From contig CAMWXD010000047.1 in the NCBI GenBank assembly GCA_947178105.1, forward strand, positions 1-33,329: a stretch of DNA of 33,329 nucleotides. The letters run 5' to 3'. The DNA is from an uncultured Eubacterium sp. (GTDB lineage: Bacteria; Bacillota; Clostridia; Lachnospirales; Lachnospiraceae). Shown one piece after another: positions 7,988 through 15,560 of this stretch (positions are counted from its first letter, which is position 1; every line of letters begins with the position of its first letter). The notes below the pieces were generated by a model. The model ran no database searches, was not told where the DNA came from, and worked only from the letters and a program-made list of their open reading frames with translations. The translations under genes and the position numbers were made by a program.

Positions 7988-8855
7988 AAAGAAAATCGAA
8001 CAGATCCGCCAGCAATACGATCTGATCATCCACAATATTGAAAACGCCGACATCGAGTTCTGGTATGCCCGCGAACTGATGCCACTGCTGGGCTATGGCC
8101 GTTGGGAAAACTTCGATAAAACTGTCTGCCGTGCCATGGAGTCCTGTGAAACTTCTGGCATAACTGTTTCAGACCATTTTCGTGAGGCCACGAAAATGGT
8201 TGAACTGGGCAGCAGGGCAAAAAGGAACGTAAAGGATTACATGCTTACCCGCTATGCCTGCTATCTGATTGCGCAAAACGGCGACCCCAAAAAAGAGGAG
8301 ATTGCTTTTGCGCAAAGTTATTTTGCCATACAGACAAGGAAGCAGGAACTTATCGAGGAACGCATTGCATTGATTGAGCGTACAGAAGCGCGCGGCAGGC
8401 TGCGTGAATCTGAAAAACGCCTTTCTCAGAATATTTATGAACGCGGTGTGGATGACGCAGGGTTTGGCCGTATCCGCTCCAAAGGCGATCAGGCGCTGTT
8501 TGGTGGCTACACGACACAGGAAATGAAAAACCGCCTTGGTGTGAAAAGCAGCCGCCCACTGGCTGATTTTTTGCCCACCCTCACAATCGCTGCAAAGAAC
8601 CTCGCAACAGAAATGACAAACTACAATGTGGAAGAAAAAGACCTACAGGGTGAAAGCTCCATTACCGGGGAGCACATTCAGAATAACCGTTCTGTGCGCG
8701 ATATGCTTGGGCAGCGTGGAATCAAACCGGAAAACCTGCCGCCCTCCGAAGATATTAAAAAACTGGAACGGCGCGTAAAATCACAGGAAAAGAAAATCGC
8801 TGCGCAGGCAGGGAAGCTGCCAGAAGATTTTACGGAGGGTGAACAGGATGACTAA
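7980..8855 (+). CDS. dinD: DinD-like DNA-damage-inducible protein
   Basis: The 291-residue product starts at the ATG at 7980, after GGAGGAGG and inside the end of the HTH gene. An N-terminal segment with FWYARELMPLLGYGRWENF resembles the BRO-N/DinD fold. It is followed by DYMLTRYACYLIAQNGDP, YFAIQTRKQE, then NIYERGVDDAGFGRIRSKGD and a charged coiled-coil end. This order matches E. coli DinD, which is SOS-induced and limits RecA strand exchange. In Firmicutes dinD-like genes often sit beside restriction-modification genes on mobile DNA, which fits the methyltransferase fragment that overlaps its stop. The gene looks intact. SOS control is not shown by the sequence. Confidence 0.8.
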   Translation: MDKKKIEQIRQQYDLIIHNIENADIEFWYARELMPLLGYGRWENFDKTVCRAMESCETSGITVSDHFREATKMVELGSRAKRNVKDYMLTRYACYLIAQNGDPKKEEIAFAQSYFAIQTRKQELIEERIALIERTEARGRLRESEKRLSQNIYERGVDDAGFGRIRSKGDQALFGGYTTQEMKNRLGVKSSRPLADFLPTLTIAAKNLATEMTNYNVEEKDLQGESSITGEHIQNNRSVRDMLGQRGIKPENLPPSEDIKKLERRVKSQEKKIAAQAGKLPEDFTEGEQDD

Positions 8856-8988
8856 TATATCACAACAAAAACGGCTTGAGATACTGAAATTTTTGCAGAC
8901 CATCCGTGAGGAACATAAATATAACGATGATGCTCTGATTACAATTGAACAAAATAAACACAAAAAAATGAGTGAATATGCGATTTAA
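8848..8988 (+). pseudogene. N-terminal fragment of a type III-like DNA methyltransferase (mod)
   Basis: The ATG at 8848 overlaps the dinD stop by 8 bases. The 46 codons read MTNISQQKRLEILKFLQTIR, then EEHKYNDDALITIEQ, then unrelated codons to a TAA at 8986-8988. From memory, this start resembles Mod subunits of type III restriction systems, whose next block would be ALGEIENEL. None of the catalytic motifs (DPPY, FxGxG) follows, so it is a truncated start. The assignment rests on a short match. Confidence 0.4.
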
Positions 8989-9018
8989 ATATTATGCCAA
9001 AATTCAAAACAATGTTCC

Positions 9019-9288
9019 CGAATTGTAAAGTCGCTTTCAAGCGAATGCATTCTCCGAGCTTATGCTACAAATATTTTTGGAGAAAAAATTTGGCTATCAA
9101 ATGACTATGGGACTTATCAAAAAATCAGAAAAAGTTATGCTATCCTTGGTTATTCCTATCAAAAATTGGGATTTGATCAGACTTTTTCAATGTTTAAATC
9201 TTCAATTGAAAACGAAGTATCTTCTTTTTTAAAATTACCGATAAGTAATTATACACACTTATTGGAATCATATGCATGGAATTACTGA
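9019..9288 (+). pseudogene. Coding remnant of unknown family
   Basis: An open stretch without its own start, in the same frame as the preceding fragment but after its stop, reads protein-like: SLSSECILRAYATNIFGEKI, then GTYQKIRKSYAILGYSYQK, then LPISNYTHLLESYAWNY. A TGA ends it at 9286-9288. Further pieces continue in another frame to about 9345. It may be the start of the PLD-like protein that follows. I do not recognise the family. Confidence 0.35.
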
Positions 9289-9399
9289 CATTATAAAATA
9301 TGATGTACAAATAGAACAAGTTTTTTCTGATAAAGATATCACATAACGTGCCGTAACATATTTTCAAGATAAAGAATATTCAAGTTTCGTAATTGCTAT

Positions 9400-10578
9400 A
9401 TAATTATTGAAAATCAATTGTATGACTATTCTACAGCATTGGCTAATTGTTTTCAGCCATCAGATATGAATGGAAAAGAAATTATGTGTACGCCCAAAAC
9501 TATAGTCAAATATTATTCAAAAATTGTCAATCAATTGCCAAATATGCTTTGGATAAAAATCCTGATGCTTACATTTATCTTTATTGTATTAGCCGTAATA
9601 TAAAAGTTTATTATGAACAATTAATTATAAAAATCAATGACCCTATTGATCCGGGAAAGATAGTGGGATTTATACATAATGATGCAACATTTTACATTTT
9701 TGACAGCCAAAAACCTGTCAGTGAGCAGATAGATATGCTTACAAAGCATCTTGAAATTAAACGGGTTGTATTTGCATGCGGATATTGCTTTGCCAGCGGT
9801 TTGAAACTTCTAAAAAATATTTTTGAGCGCATTTTATATAAATGTACCCGTAGATTTTTACATAGGTGTCTTCAAAATTATGATGCTGCCTCGCCTGATA
9901 ATTTAATCACTGGCATTGATAAAACCACGATTAAAATGTTGAATGAATTTTTATGTTACCATAATTTTTCTCTTTTTACTTGCAAAGACCGCTTTTATCA
10001 TGGAAAGCTGTATATTTTTGAAGGTAAAGAAAAAACCGTTATTTGTATGGGATCATCAAATATAAGTCGTTCTGCATATATTTCAAATTACGAACTGAAC
10101 ATTGCATTGGGTAAAGCAATTACGATCTTACTCTCATCAAATTGGGAAACTTGATGAGTCCATGTTTGCAGAAAATGAAATGAAACAAGATGGCTGCGCC
10201 ATAATGCAACAAGTTTCTAAAAACTCCATCCAACAACGGATTAATGAACTAACCAATACTGAACTGCAATATAGATTGAATCTCTGGATGTCATATGCTC
10301 CAGATATAATTACAGAGGATTTAGGCATTTTATCGCTTCCCAATTATATTGTTTTCGTATATCAAAAACATAAACTCCTTGTTTTGGAGTCCTTTTCTAT
10401 CGGAAATGCTTATTTTTGTATTCATTATGACAGTTGCTTTGAAGATGTTATTAATAACATAGCTGCTTTTAGTAAAACAGAGATTTTTGAATATAGTCAA
10501 ATGACCAAACGTGGATATCATGTTTCCAACAAATTTACACTGGAAGGTAATATTCGTAGATATTTTTTGAAAAGGTGA
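9400..10578 (+). pseudogene. PLD-like nuclease remnant (restriction-endonuclease type), multiply frameshifted
   Basis: Three frames must be joined. The first (about 9400-9540) has YDYSTALANCFQPSDMNGKE and TPKTIVKYYSKIVNQL. The second (to 10154) includes KNPDAYIYLYCISRNIKVYY and a phospholipase-D-type block: FYHGKLYIFEG, then MGSSNISRSAY. The third (10102-10578) supplies about 150 C-terminal residues. HGK...E with GSSN matches PLD nuclease motifs except that the usual Asp of HxKxxxxD is Glu. PLD-fold nucleases occur in restriction enzymes such as BfiI and NgoFVII, and the methyltransferase fragment upstream fits that setting. Frameshifts fall near 9540 and 10125. Base composition is clearly more AT-rich than the core genes, consistent with transfer. 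Confidence 0.55.
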
Positions 10579-10583
10579 AAGGT

Positions 10584-10715
10584 ATGAGAAAAGAGTCTAA
10601 ATTTCGATATGTCAAACAAAAAGAAAGCATCGAATTTATTTGCAGCAGATGCAAACGCAGAAAAATTTCAAAAAAATACTATACTCTCCAAAAAATAATA
10701 TTTTTACTAATGTAA
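10584..10715 (+). CDS. Small CxxC protein, 43 residues, possibly truncated
   Basis: The ATG at 10584 is preceded by AAAGGT. The peptide reads MRKESKFRYVKQKESIEFIC then SRCKRRKISKKYY, with one CxxC pair like half of a zinc ribbon. A complete ribbon would have a second pair, and instead the frame ends after a hydrophobic tail, so it may be cut short. It begins 5 bases after the PLD remnant and was probably part of the same operon. Function is unknown. Confidence 0.35.
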   Translation: MRKESKFRYVKQKESIEFICSRCKRRKISKKYYTLQKIIFLLM

Positions 10716-10922
10716 ACAAAATTAGAAATAGTAGCTGTTATCAAAATTCTACATTGCGCAGTTCTTCCAGATGCCAAACGGAATTCTGGTAATAATAAGT
10801 GAAAGCCTTATTAATGCTGAAAAATAAGGGAAATCTATATGTAGGTACAATTTTATACTGGGAGCTAAGGTCAAGTATCTTAATATTTCTATACATAATT
10901 TTAAACACCACCCAAACACCAA
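10716..10922. other. AT-rich gene-free stretch inside the decayed island
   Basis: About 200 bases with no supported gene, RNA or repeat. A minus-strand ORF of 64 codons at 10749-10943 begins inside the adjoining hairpin and has no ribosome binding site. Confidence 0.5.
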
Positions 10923-10966
10923 AAAGTGCCGAAGAATGTCCATTTTACCGCATTCTTCGGCACTTT
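10923..10966 (-). terminator. Strong 16-bp hairpin at the right edge of the island
   Basis: The 16 bases at 10923-10938, containing GTGCCGAAGAATG, are perfectly complementary to 10951-10966 around a 12-base loop. On the minus strand the stem ends in TTTTT then GG, a terminator tail. It lies directly after the point where the deoC 5' fragment loses homology, so it either ends that transcript or marks an element boundary. Confidence 0.6.
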
Positions 10967-10969
10967 CCC

Positions 10970-11170
10970 CGTATAGAAGTCTTTCTTTTCAAGGGCGTAG
11001 TTTTGGTCTTTGACTGCGCCGATATTGATGACCATATCGACCTCCTGTGCGCCGGCTTTGGCTGAGGTAAGCATGGCGCCCAAAGGGAAGCCGACAACGC
11101 AGCAGGTAAGCACATCGGAGCCTTTTAACTGTTCGGCCACAAGCGGCACCTGGCAGGTGGTGACTAGGAA
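10970..11170 (-). pseudogene. deoC: deoC 5' fragment
   Basis: The minus strand encodes [20 protein letters not shown], then [11 protein letters not shown] and [19 protein letters not shown], matching the first half of DeoC around its GFPLG and [10 protein letters not shown] strands. The usual block of about ten residues between TSAK and the GA(Q/D)E segment is missing, and the true N-terminus has been lost beyond about 11170. Homology ends near 10975 at KKDF. The rest of the enzyme resumes at 6935 and below. It lies just upstream of, and divergent from, the ribokinase gene. Confidence 0.75.
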
Positions 11171-11184
11171 TATTTCATGCTTTG

Positions 11185-11213
11185 TTGACACTTTAGCACG
11201 ATAATGATATTGT
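11185..11213 (+). promoter_or_regulatory. Promoter of the ribokinase gene
   Basis: TTGACA (11185-11190), a 17-bp spacer and TATTGT (11208-11213) form a good sigma-70-type promoter about 120 bases before the start codon. The leader of over 100 bases has no obvious terminator. Confidence 0.65.
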
Positions 11214-11337
11214 GTATGCAAGATAACCAATGAGAGCGTTTGCGCAGCAGAATGATAATGAATGATACCTATAATCAGGGAAGAACGTGGAACAGAAGAT
11301 GGGGCAGGCGCGAGAGCAGATGGTAAAGGAGGATTTT

Positions 11338-12264
11338 ATGAGCAGTAAAGTTACAGTATTTGGGAGTTTTGTTGTCGACCTGATGGCGCGTACGCCGCAC
11401 CTTCCGGTTCCGGCAGAGACGGTAAAAGGCTCTTTGTTTAAGATGGGGGCAGGCGGAAAGGGGTTCAACCAGTGCGTCGCCGCCCACAAAGCAGGGGCTG
11501 ATGTGACGATGGTTACAAAAATGGGGCGAGATTCTTTTGCGAATGTGGCACTTGACGTCATGGATAAGCTGGGGATGCCGAAGGATCATATTTTCTTTCA
11601 TGAAAAAGATGCTACCGGCATTGCGTTAATCCTCGTAGATGAGGGCAGCAGCCAGAATGAGATCGTGATTGTGCCGGGAGCATGTGCGACGATTACAAAA
11701 GAAGACACCGATTCGATTGAAGGGCTGATCAGGGAATCAGAGTATATCCTGCTCCAACTGGAAGTGAACCAGGATGCGAATGAGCGCGTGATTGACTGTG
11801 CGTATAAAAATGGGACGAAGGTAATCTTAAATACAGCGCCGTATTCTCCGGTTTCCGACGAATGCCTGTCCAAAGTGTATATGGTGACGCCGAATGAGGT
11901 GGAGGCAGAGGAGATGACAGGCGTAAAGGTTGACAGCTTGGAAGCAGCGAAAAAGGCGGCAAGGGTATTCCGCAGCAAAGGCGTACGAAAGGTTGTGATT
12001 ACGCTTGGTTCGAGAGGAGCCTTTCTTTCTGTGGACGGCAGGGAAGAAATCGTTCCTTGTTTTCGCGTGGATGCCGTAGATACGACAGGTGCCGGAGATG
12101 CGTTTAACGGAGGTTTTTTAACAGCCCTTGCTGAAGGAAAGGACGAATGGGAAGCAGCAAAGTTTGCCAGCGCGCTTGCAGCGATTTCCGTTACCCGGAT
12201 GGGCACGACGCCGGCGATGCCGACCCGTGAAGAAGTGGATGCGTTTTTAGACGAACATGCTTAA
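11338..12264 (+). CDS. rbsK: Ribokinase (PfkB family)
   Basis: The 308-residue product has the PfkB signatures: GAGGKGFNQCVAAHKAGA near 38-54 and DTTGAGDAFNGG (248-259), where GAGD holds the anion hole and catalytic Asp254. TPNEVEAEEMTG (184-195) and a conserved NTAP site at 165-168 also fit ribokinases. The enzyme phosphorylates ribose, or possibly deoxyribose, at O5 with ATP. The ATG at 11338 is chosen because AAAGGAGG precedes it, rather than an in-frame ATG at 11287. Its former neighbour deoC raises the possibility that it served deoxyribose. The gene is intact. Confidence 0.85.
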   Translation: MSSKVTVFGSFVVDLMARTPHLPVPAETVKGSLFKMGAGGKGFNQCVAAHKAGADVTMVTKMGRDSFANVALDVMDKLGMPKDHIFFHEKDATGIALILVDEGSSQNEIVIVPGACATITKEDTDSIEGLIRESEYILLQLEVNQDANERVIDCAYKNGTKVILNTAPYSPVSDECLSKVYMVTPNEVEAEEMTGVKVDSLEAAKKAARVFRSKGVRKVVITLGSRGAFLSVDGREEIVPCFRVDAVDTTGAGDAFNGGFLTALAEGKDEWEAAKFASALAAISVTRMGTTPAMPTREEVDAFLDEHA

Positions 12265-12300
12265 AAACAGGCAAAATTTTATTCGGATTTCTTCGAGCGG

Positions 12301-12329
12301 TTGACAGCCTTTATGGGAATCCGTATAAT
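12301..12329 (+). promoter_or_regulatory. Consensus promoter of the ATPase/nuclease-like operon
   Basis: TTGACA (12301-12306), an exact 17-bp spacer and TATAAT (12324-12329): both hexamers match the consensus perfectly. It lies 37 bases downstream of the rbsK stop and 35 bases before the ATPase start, so the pair has its own strong promoter. Confidence 0.85.
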
Positions 12330-12364
12330 GATTTTCAAATACAAGGATAGGGACAGGTGAAGGT

Positions 12365-13801
12365 ATGCGGGTAGTGCTTGGGATTTTGGATTTTGGAAAA
12401 ATAAAGTCTGCAAAAGTAAGCCTTGGCGGATTTTCCGTTTTTATCGGCAATAATAACAGCGGGAAAACGTATGTGATGCAGCTTCTGTATGGGGTGATGA
12501 AAAATTTATCAAAATATCTCTCCGATACGGATCTTTGCGCCAAGTATTTGCAGCGCCTGCAACAACAGGCGGAAACAGGAATCATTACCATCGATGCTTC
12601 CTCATTCGGATGGATGGAGCAGTTTTTGAATGCTGTTTTGCAGAAATATAAAGAACAGGTAGTTTTGGATACTTTTTATGAACCGATTGAAATTGGACAG
12701 ATGGATGTGCGCCTAACTTTGGAAGAAGACGAGCATTATGAGTTTCTGGTTTATGATCCGGACCATCCAGAGAAATATAGGAATGCCTTATTTGAACAAC
12801 TTTCTGATAAAAATAAGCAAACGATAGAAAAAATGATAAGGGATCAGGGTATCTTTCCTGCATACAATAAGCCCTGTGTATTGTTTCAGGTTTGTGTGTC
12901 GCAGCATAAAAAAGAGTTGGTGAGAATAAGTTTCTGTGATTCGAAAAAAGAGATACCTTCTGTGCTCGTCCGCTTAGTGACGGATTATTTTGCTGCGGAC
13001 GGCTTTTCGGGTCAGTTATTTCTGCCGGCTTCCAGGACAGGGCTTTTGATGCTGTATAAAGAGTTTTTTGCTGCTAAGACAGATGAAGCGGTGCGTTTGT
13101 CGGTGAATGGAAGTCTGTCAGTGAATGAAAGTTTATACCCAAAATCAAAAAAAATGGGAATTACGCAGCCTGTTTATGATTTCCTGCGATTTATGCAAAC
13201 GTTTAGTTTAAACAGGAATACTTCTTTTAACAGTGATTTTGTCCGGTTTATTGAGGAGCATTTAATCGAAGGAAGAATCTTGATTGATCAGAGAAACCAG
13301 CCGGTTTATCAGGCACAGGGTGCTAAGCAGGAGCTGCCGCTTTACTTAAGCTCTTCTATGATTAATGAGCTGATGCCGGTTTTGTATGTGCTGCAAAGTG
13401 TGGAACAGCCAAAGTACCTGATCTGGGATGAGATTGAGACAAGCCTTCATCCGCAAAAGCAAATGGAACTGGCGCGTTTGCTAAGCCGTATGAGCAATGC
13501 CGGATTTTTAATGGCAGTAAGCACGCACAGCGATACGATGGCGGCAAAGATTAATAACTTATGCCTGTTGTCTTTTTCCCAGTTGTTAAATGGAAAGCGG
13601 GCAGAAATATTAAAGCAGACAGGGCTGTCCGAAGCAGACCTGTTTCAGGAAAAAATACATGTATACCAGTTTGAACATGACAACGCCGGGAGAAGCTTTG
13701 TCAGGGAACTGGAATATGACGAAGTCACGGGATATCAGTTTACCTTATTTCATGATTCTGTAGAAAAGCTGTTTCAGGAAACGAGGCTTATTTTGGAGTA
13801 G
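12365..13801 (+). CDS. AAA/ABC-type ATPase (AAA_15/OLD-like), defence-type
   Basis: The 478-residue protein begins with the SMC/OLD-type start LDFGKIKSAKVSLGGFSVFI and Walker A GNNNSGKT (28-35). A signature-like SSSMINE (329-335) is followed by Walker B YLIWDEIETSLHP (351-363; Asp355, Glu356) and the switch histidine in STHSD (His388). All ATPase motifs are present. A long insertion of about 290 residues separates the two halves. It lacks the Toprim domain of OLD nucleases, so cutting would need a partner. Such ATPases pair with an effector in phage-defence systems such as Septu and PARIS. The next gene starts 5 bases after the stop and is the likely partner. The start is preceded by a moderate GGTGAAGG site. 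Confidence 0.75.
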   Translation: MRVVLGILDFGKIKSAKVSLGGFSVFIGNNNSGKTYVMQLLYGVMKNLSKYLSDTDLCAKYLQRLQQQAETGIITIDASSFGWMEQFLNAVLQKYKEQVVLDTFYEPIEIGQMDVRLTLEEDEHYEFLVYDPDHPEKYRNALFEQLSDKNKQTIEKMIRDQGIFPAYNKPCVLFQVCVSQHKKELVRISFCDSKKEIPSVLVRLVTDYFAADGFSGQLFLPASRTGLLMLYKEFFAAKTDEAVRLSVNGSLSVNESLYPKSKKMGITQPVYDFLRFMQTFSLNRNTSFNSDFVRFIEEHLIEGRILIDQRNQPVYQAQGAKQELPLYLSSSMINELMPVLYVLQSVEQPKYLIWDEIETSLHPQKQMELARLLSRMSNAGFLMAVSTHSDTMAAKINNLCLLSFSQLLNGKRAEILKQTGLSEADLFQEKIHVYQFEHDNAGRSFVRELEYDEVTGYQFTLFHDSVEKLFQETRLILE

Positions 13802-13805
13802 AGCG

Positions 13806-14552
13806 ATGGAATTGAATGTGCAACCGATAAAGAGCCGGGAAAGGCTGAAAAGAAACAAACTGTATCAGGTGTCTGCCGATGATCCGGTGATTACATGGCA
13901 GGAAGAACATGCAGACAGCGAGCCTGAAATTGTGGATCTGGAGTTTCATATTCCAAAAGGCGGGAGCGCTGTTGTATCAAATGAATACCGAAACAAAGAT
14001 TTCCGTAAGAGCAAAGCTGCGGACATTTTATGTATCGTATTTGATCATGAAAACAAACAGGTCTTAACACAGATTTTTGACAGCAAACGCACGATGACAG
14101 CTTTTGATGAGGCAGAAACAGCAGACGAGCTGCGCAGGGATATTGTAAAACGCATCAAGGAGTTTTTATTGCAGATACAGGACAGTATGATTCATAAGGA
14201 TGGGCTGACGGTTCCATATGTGAAATATTATGGGTATGAAGAAAACGTCTGCGCAGGCATTATTACAAGGGAATTTGACCAGGAAAAATTGATGCGTCTG
14301 GAAGAGAAGCTGCGAGATACGCTGTGTGTGAGCAGCCGCAATTTGGGGCTCGTAGGAATGAAGTATGAGATTGCAGCTTCTGGGATCCGAAAGGATATTG
14401 AGATTGTGAAAAATTTCAGGAAGAAAAAGATCTGTATTTTAAACAAGGAAATGGATTTGCAGGTGTATCTGCTGGAGTATTCCAAAAAGCTGCACGGATA
14501 TTATGTAAAGATAGGGGTTGGGATGGGTGAAAAAATTACCGATCGGGATTGA
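13806..14552 (+). CDS. Unknown protein with PD-(D/E)XK-like motif, partner of the ATPase
   Basis: I do not recognise the family. The 248-residue protein is soluble and rich in charged residues. A segment at 70-95 reads KAADILCIVFDHENKQVLTQ followed by IFDSKRT. Two predicted beta strands with Asp73 and a D-x-K (Asp92, Lys94) match the spacing of PD-(D/E)XK nuclease cores. The following helix (about 103-127) also fits that fold. The C-terminal half (130-248) has no known motif. With only 4 bases between it and the ATPase gene, co-translation is likely. A nuclease effector is my inference. A structural adaptor is the main alternative. Confidence 0.5.
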   Translation: MELNVQPIKSRERLKRNKLYQVSADDPVITWQEEHADSEPEIVDLEFHIPKGGSAVVSNEYRNKDFRKSKAADILCIVFDHENKQVLTQIFDSKRTMTAFDEAETADELRRDIVKRIKEFLLQIQDSMIHKDGLTVPYVKYYGYEENVCAGIITREFDQEKLMRLEEKLRDTLCVSSRNLGLVGMKYEIAASGIRKDIEIVKNFRKKKICILNKEMDLQVYLLEYSKKLHGYYVKIGVGMGEKITDRD

Positions 14553-14643
14553 CCGTTTTGAAAAGCTGCGCAGGGCAGATTGCTACTTAAGTCTTATCCA
14601 GTGATTACAGTCCTTCTTGTGTTTCTATATCTTTTAGCCGATA

Positions 14644-14682
14644 GTAAAATTGGATCGTAAAATTGTTTCGTAAAATTTGACA
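14644..14682 (+). repeat. Three 13-bp direct repeats upstream of the unknown gene
   Basis: GTAAAATTGGATC, GTAAAATTGTTTC and GTAAAATTTGACA begin at 14644, 14657 and 14670, an exact 13-bp period. They lie 34 bases before the next start codon, where an activator or iteron-binding protein could act. The gene-free stretch 14553-14715 holds no other clear signal. Confidence 0.55.
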
Positions 14683-14715
14683 AACAAGAACCAAGCAAGA
14701 AGGAGAGGATAAGTT

Positions 14716-15408
14716 ATGACGATTCATTTTTCAAAAGATGTAGCTTTTATACAGGATAGCAGGAAGCTTTACAAAGATATGCAGTACGTGCAGGATCACC
14801 CGGATGCAGACAGGGAGGTGCTGGTTGACAAAAAAACGATTCACAGGGATGCACTGGAGCTTTCCGGGCTGGCAAAAAATAAAATAGACACGATGAATCG
14901 GATAAAACATACTGTGCTGCCGTGTGCGACAAGCTTTGGCGATACAAGGGCGCAAATGCTAAAGGATATGCGGGAAGAAAAGGGGCAGTATGATGCTTTC
15001 GACATTGCGGATGCCTGCGGAAAGAGCTATGCAAAGCTTTACTCGCAAATCGAACAGCGCTATGAAAGCGGCAAAGAGCAGTATTACAAGGCGGACGGGA
15101 CGCCGCTGACAAAGGAAGAGGAGGTTGCCTGGCTGGATATGCAGTTTGAACAGGAAGTAGAGTGGCAGAAGGCATGTGCAAGGATCGCAGCACAGAGAGA
15201 GGTTTTTCTGGGGAAGATCCCGAACATACCTGCGGAGGCAATGGAAGAATTCGAGGACAGCTTTTATCAGGCAAAAGATGCCTGCATGGATTTGTACCGG
15301 GGACAAAAGCAGGCAGGAGGATCGTTTGCCTTGCACAAGGCTTTGCCTGGGTGCCGGCAAATTTTTGAGATCTTAAACCGTAGCATGAACCGTAGCCTTA
15401 TATCGTAG
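14716..15408 (+). CDS. Hypothetical helical cytoplasmic protein
   Basis: No family recognised. The 230-residue product begins MTIHFSKDVAFIQDSRKLYK, has no signal peptide or membrane segment, and is dominated by charged, helix-prone sequence. A segment near 130-160 (KEEEVAWLDMQFEQEVEWQK) looks amphipathic or coiled. The ATG follows AAGGAGAGG at good spacing. The last residues (NRSMNRSLIS) and the stop are encoded by a 13-bp tandem repeat, so the C-terminus may vary between strains. It lies 163 bases after the ATPase pair and may or may not belong to it. Confidence 0.6.
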   Translation: MTIHFSKDVAFIQDSRKLYKDMQYVQDHPDADREVLVDKKTIHRDALELSGLAKNKIDTMNRIKHTVLPCATSFGDTRAQMLKDMREEKGQYDAFDIADACGKSYAKLYSQIEQRYESGKEQYYKADGTPLTKEEEVAWLDMQFEQEVEWQKACARIAAQREVFLGKIPNIPAEAMEEFEDSFYQAKDACMDLYRGQKQAGGSFALHKALPGCRQIFEILNRSMNRSLIS

Positions 15409-15442
15409 CCTTCTATCGTAGCCTTCTATCATAGCCTTCTTT
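15379..15442 (+). repeat. 13-bp tandem repeat over the stop codon of the unknown gene
   Basis: A divergent 12-bp unit at 15379-15390 is followed by CGTAGCCTTATAT, two copies of CGTAGCCTTCTAT and CATAGCCTTCTTT, each 13 bp. The TAG at 15406-15408 that ends the gene lies in the second full unit. Because 13 is not a multiple of 3, gain or loss of a unit changes the C-terminal frame. Confidence 0.75.
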
Positions 15443-15496
15443 CTTAATCTTAAACGTGCTGTACGGGCGGATGCCTGGAATTCTGAGGAAGGGTTC

Positions 15497-15546
15497 GGCA
15501 CAGTGCGCAGGCAGGATTTTGCTGTCCTGGATACAGGCACTGTGCC
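15497..15546. other. 10-bp inverted repeat after the M56/BlaR1-like gene
   Basis: GGCACAGTGC (15497-15506) and GCACTGTGCC (15537-15546) are perfect complements. An inner CAGGA/TCCTG stem sits between them. It is 15 bases beyond the minus-strand gene's stop. No U-tract follows in either direction, so it may be an RNA 3'-end stabiliser rather than a terminator. Confidence 0.4.
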
Positions 15547-15560
15547 GGATGCAGTTTACG

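Noticed and set aside
10749..10943. Minus-strand ORF of 64 codons
   Set aside because: It begins inside the loop of a strong hairpin, has no ribosome site and shows no family resemblance.
11598..12206. Minus-strand ORF of 202 codons inside rbsK
   Set aside because: Ser/Thr/Ala-rich shadow of a clear ribokinase coding sequence.
15379..15442. CRISPR-like array
   Set aside because: Units are 13 bp and contiguous with no spacers.
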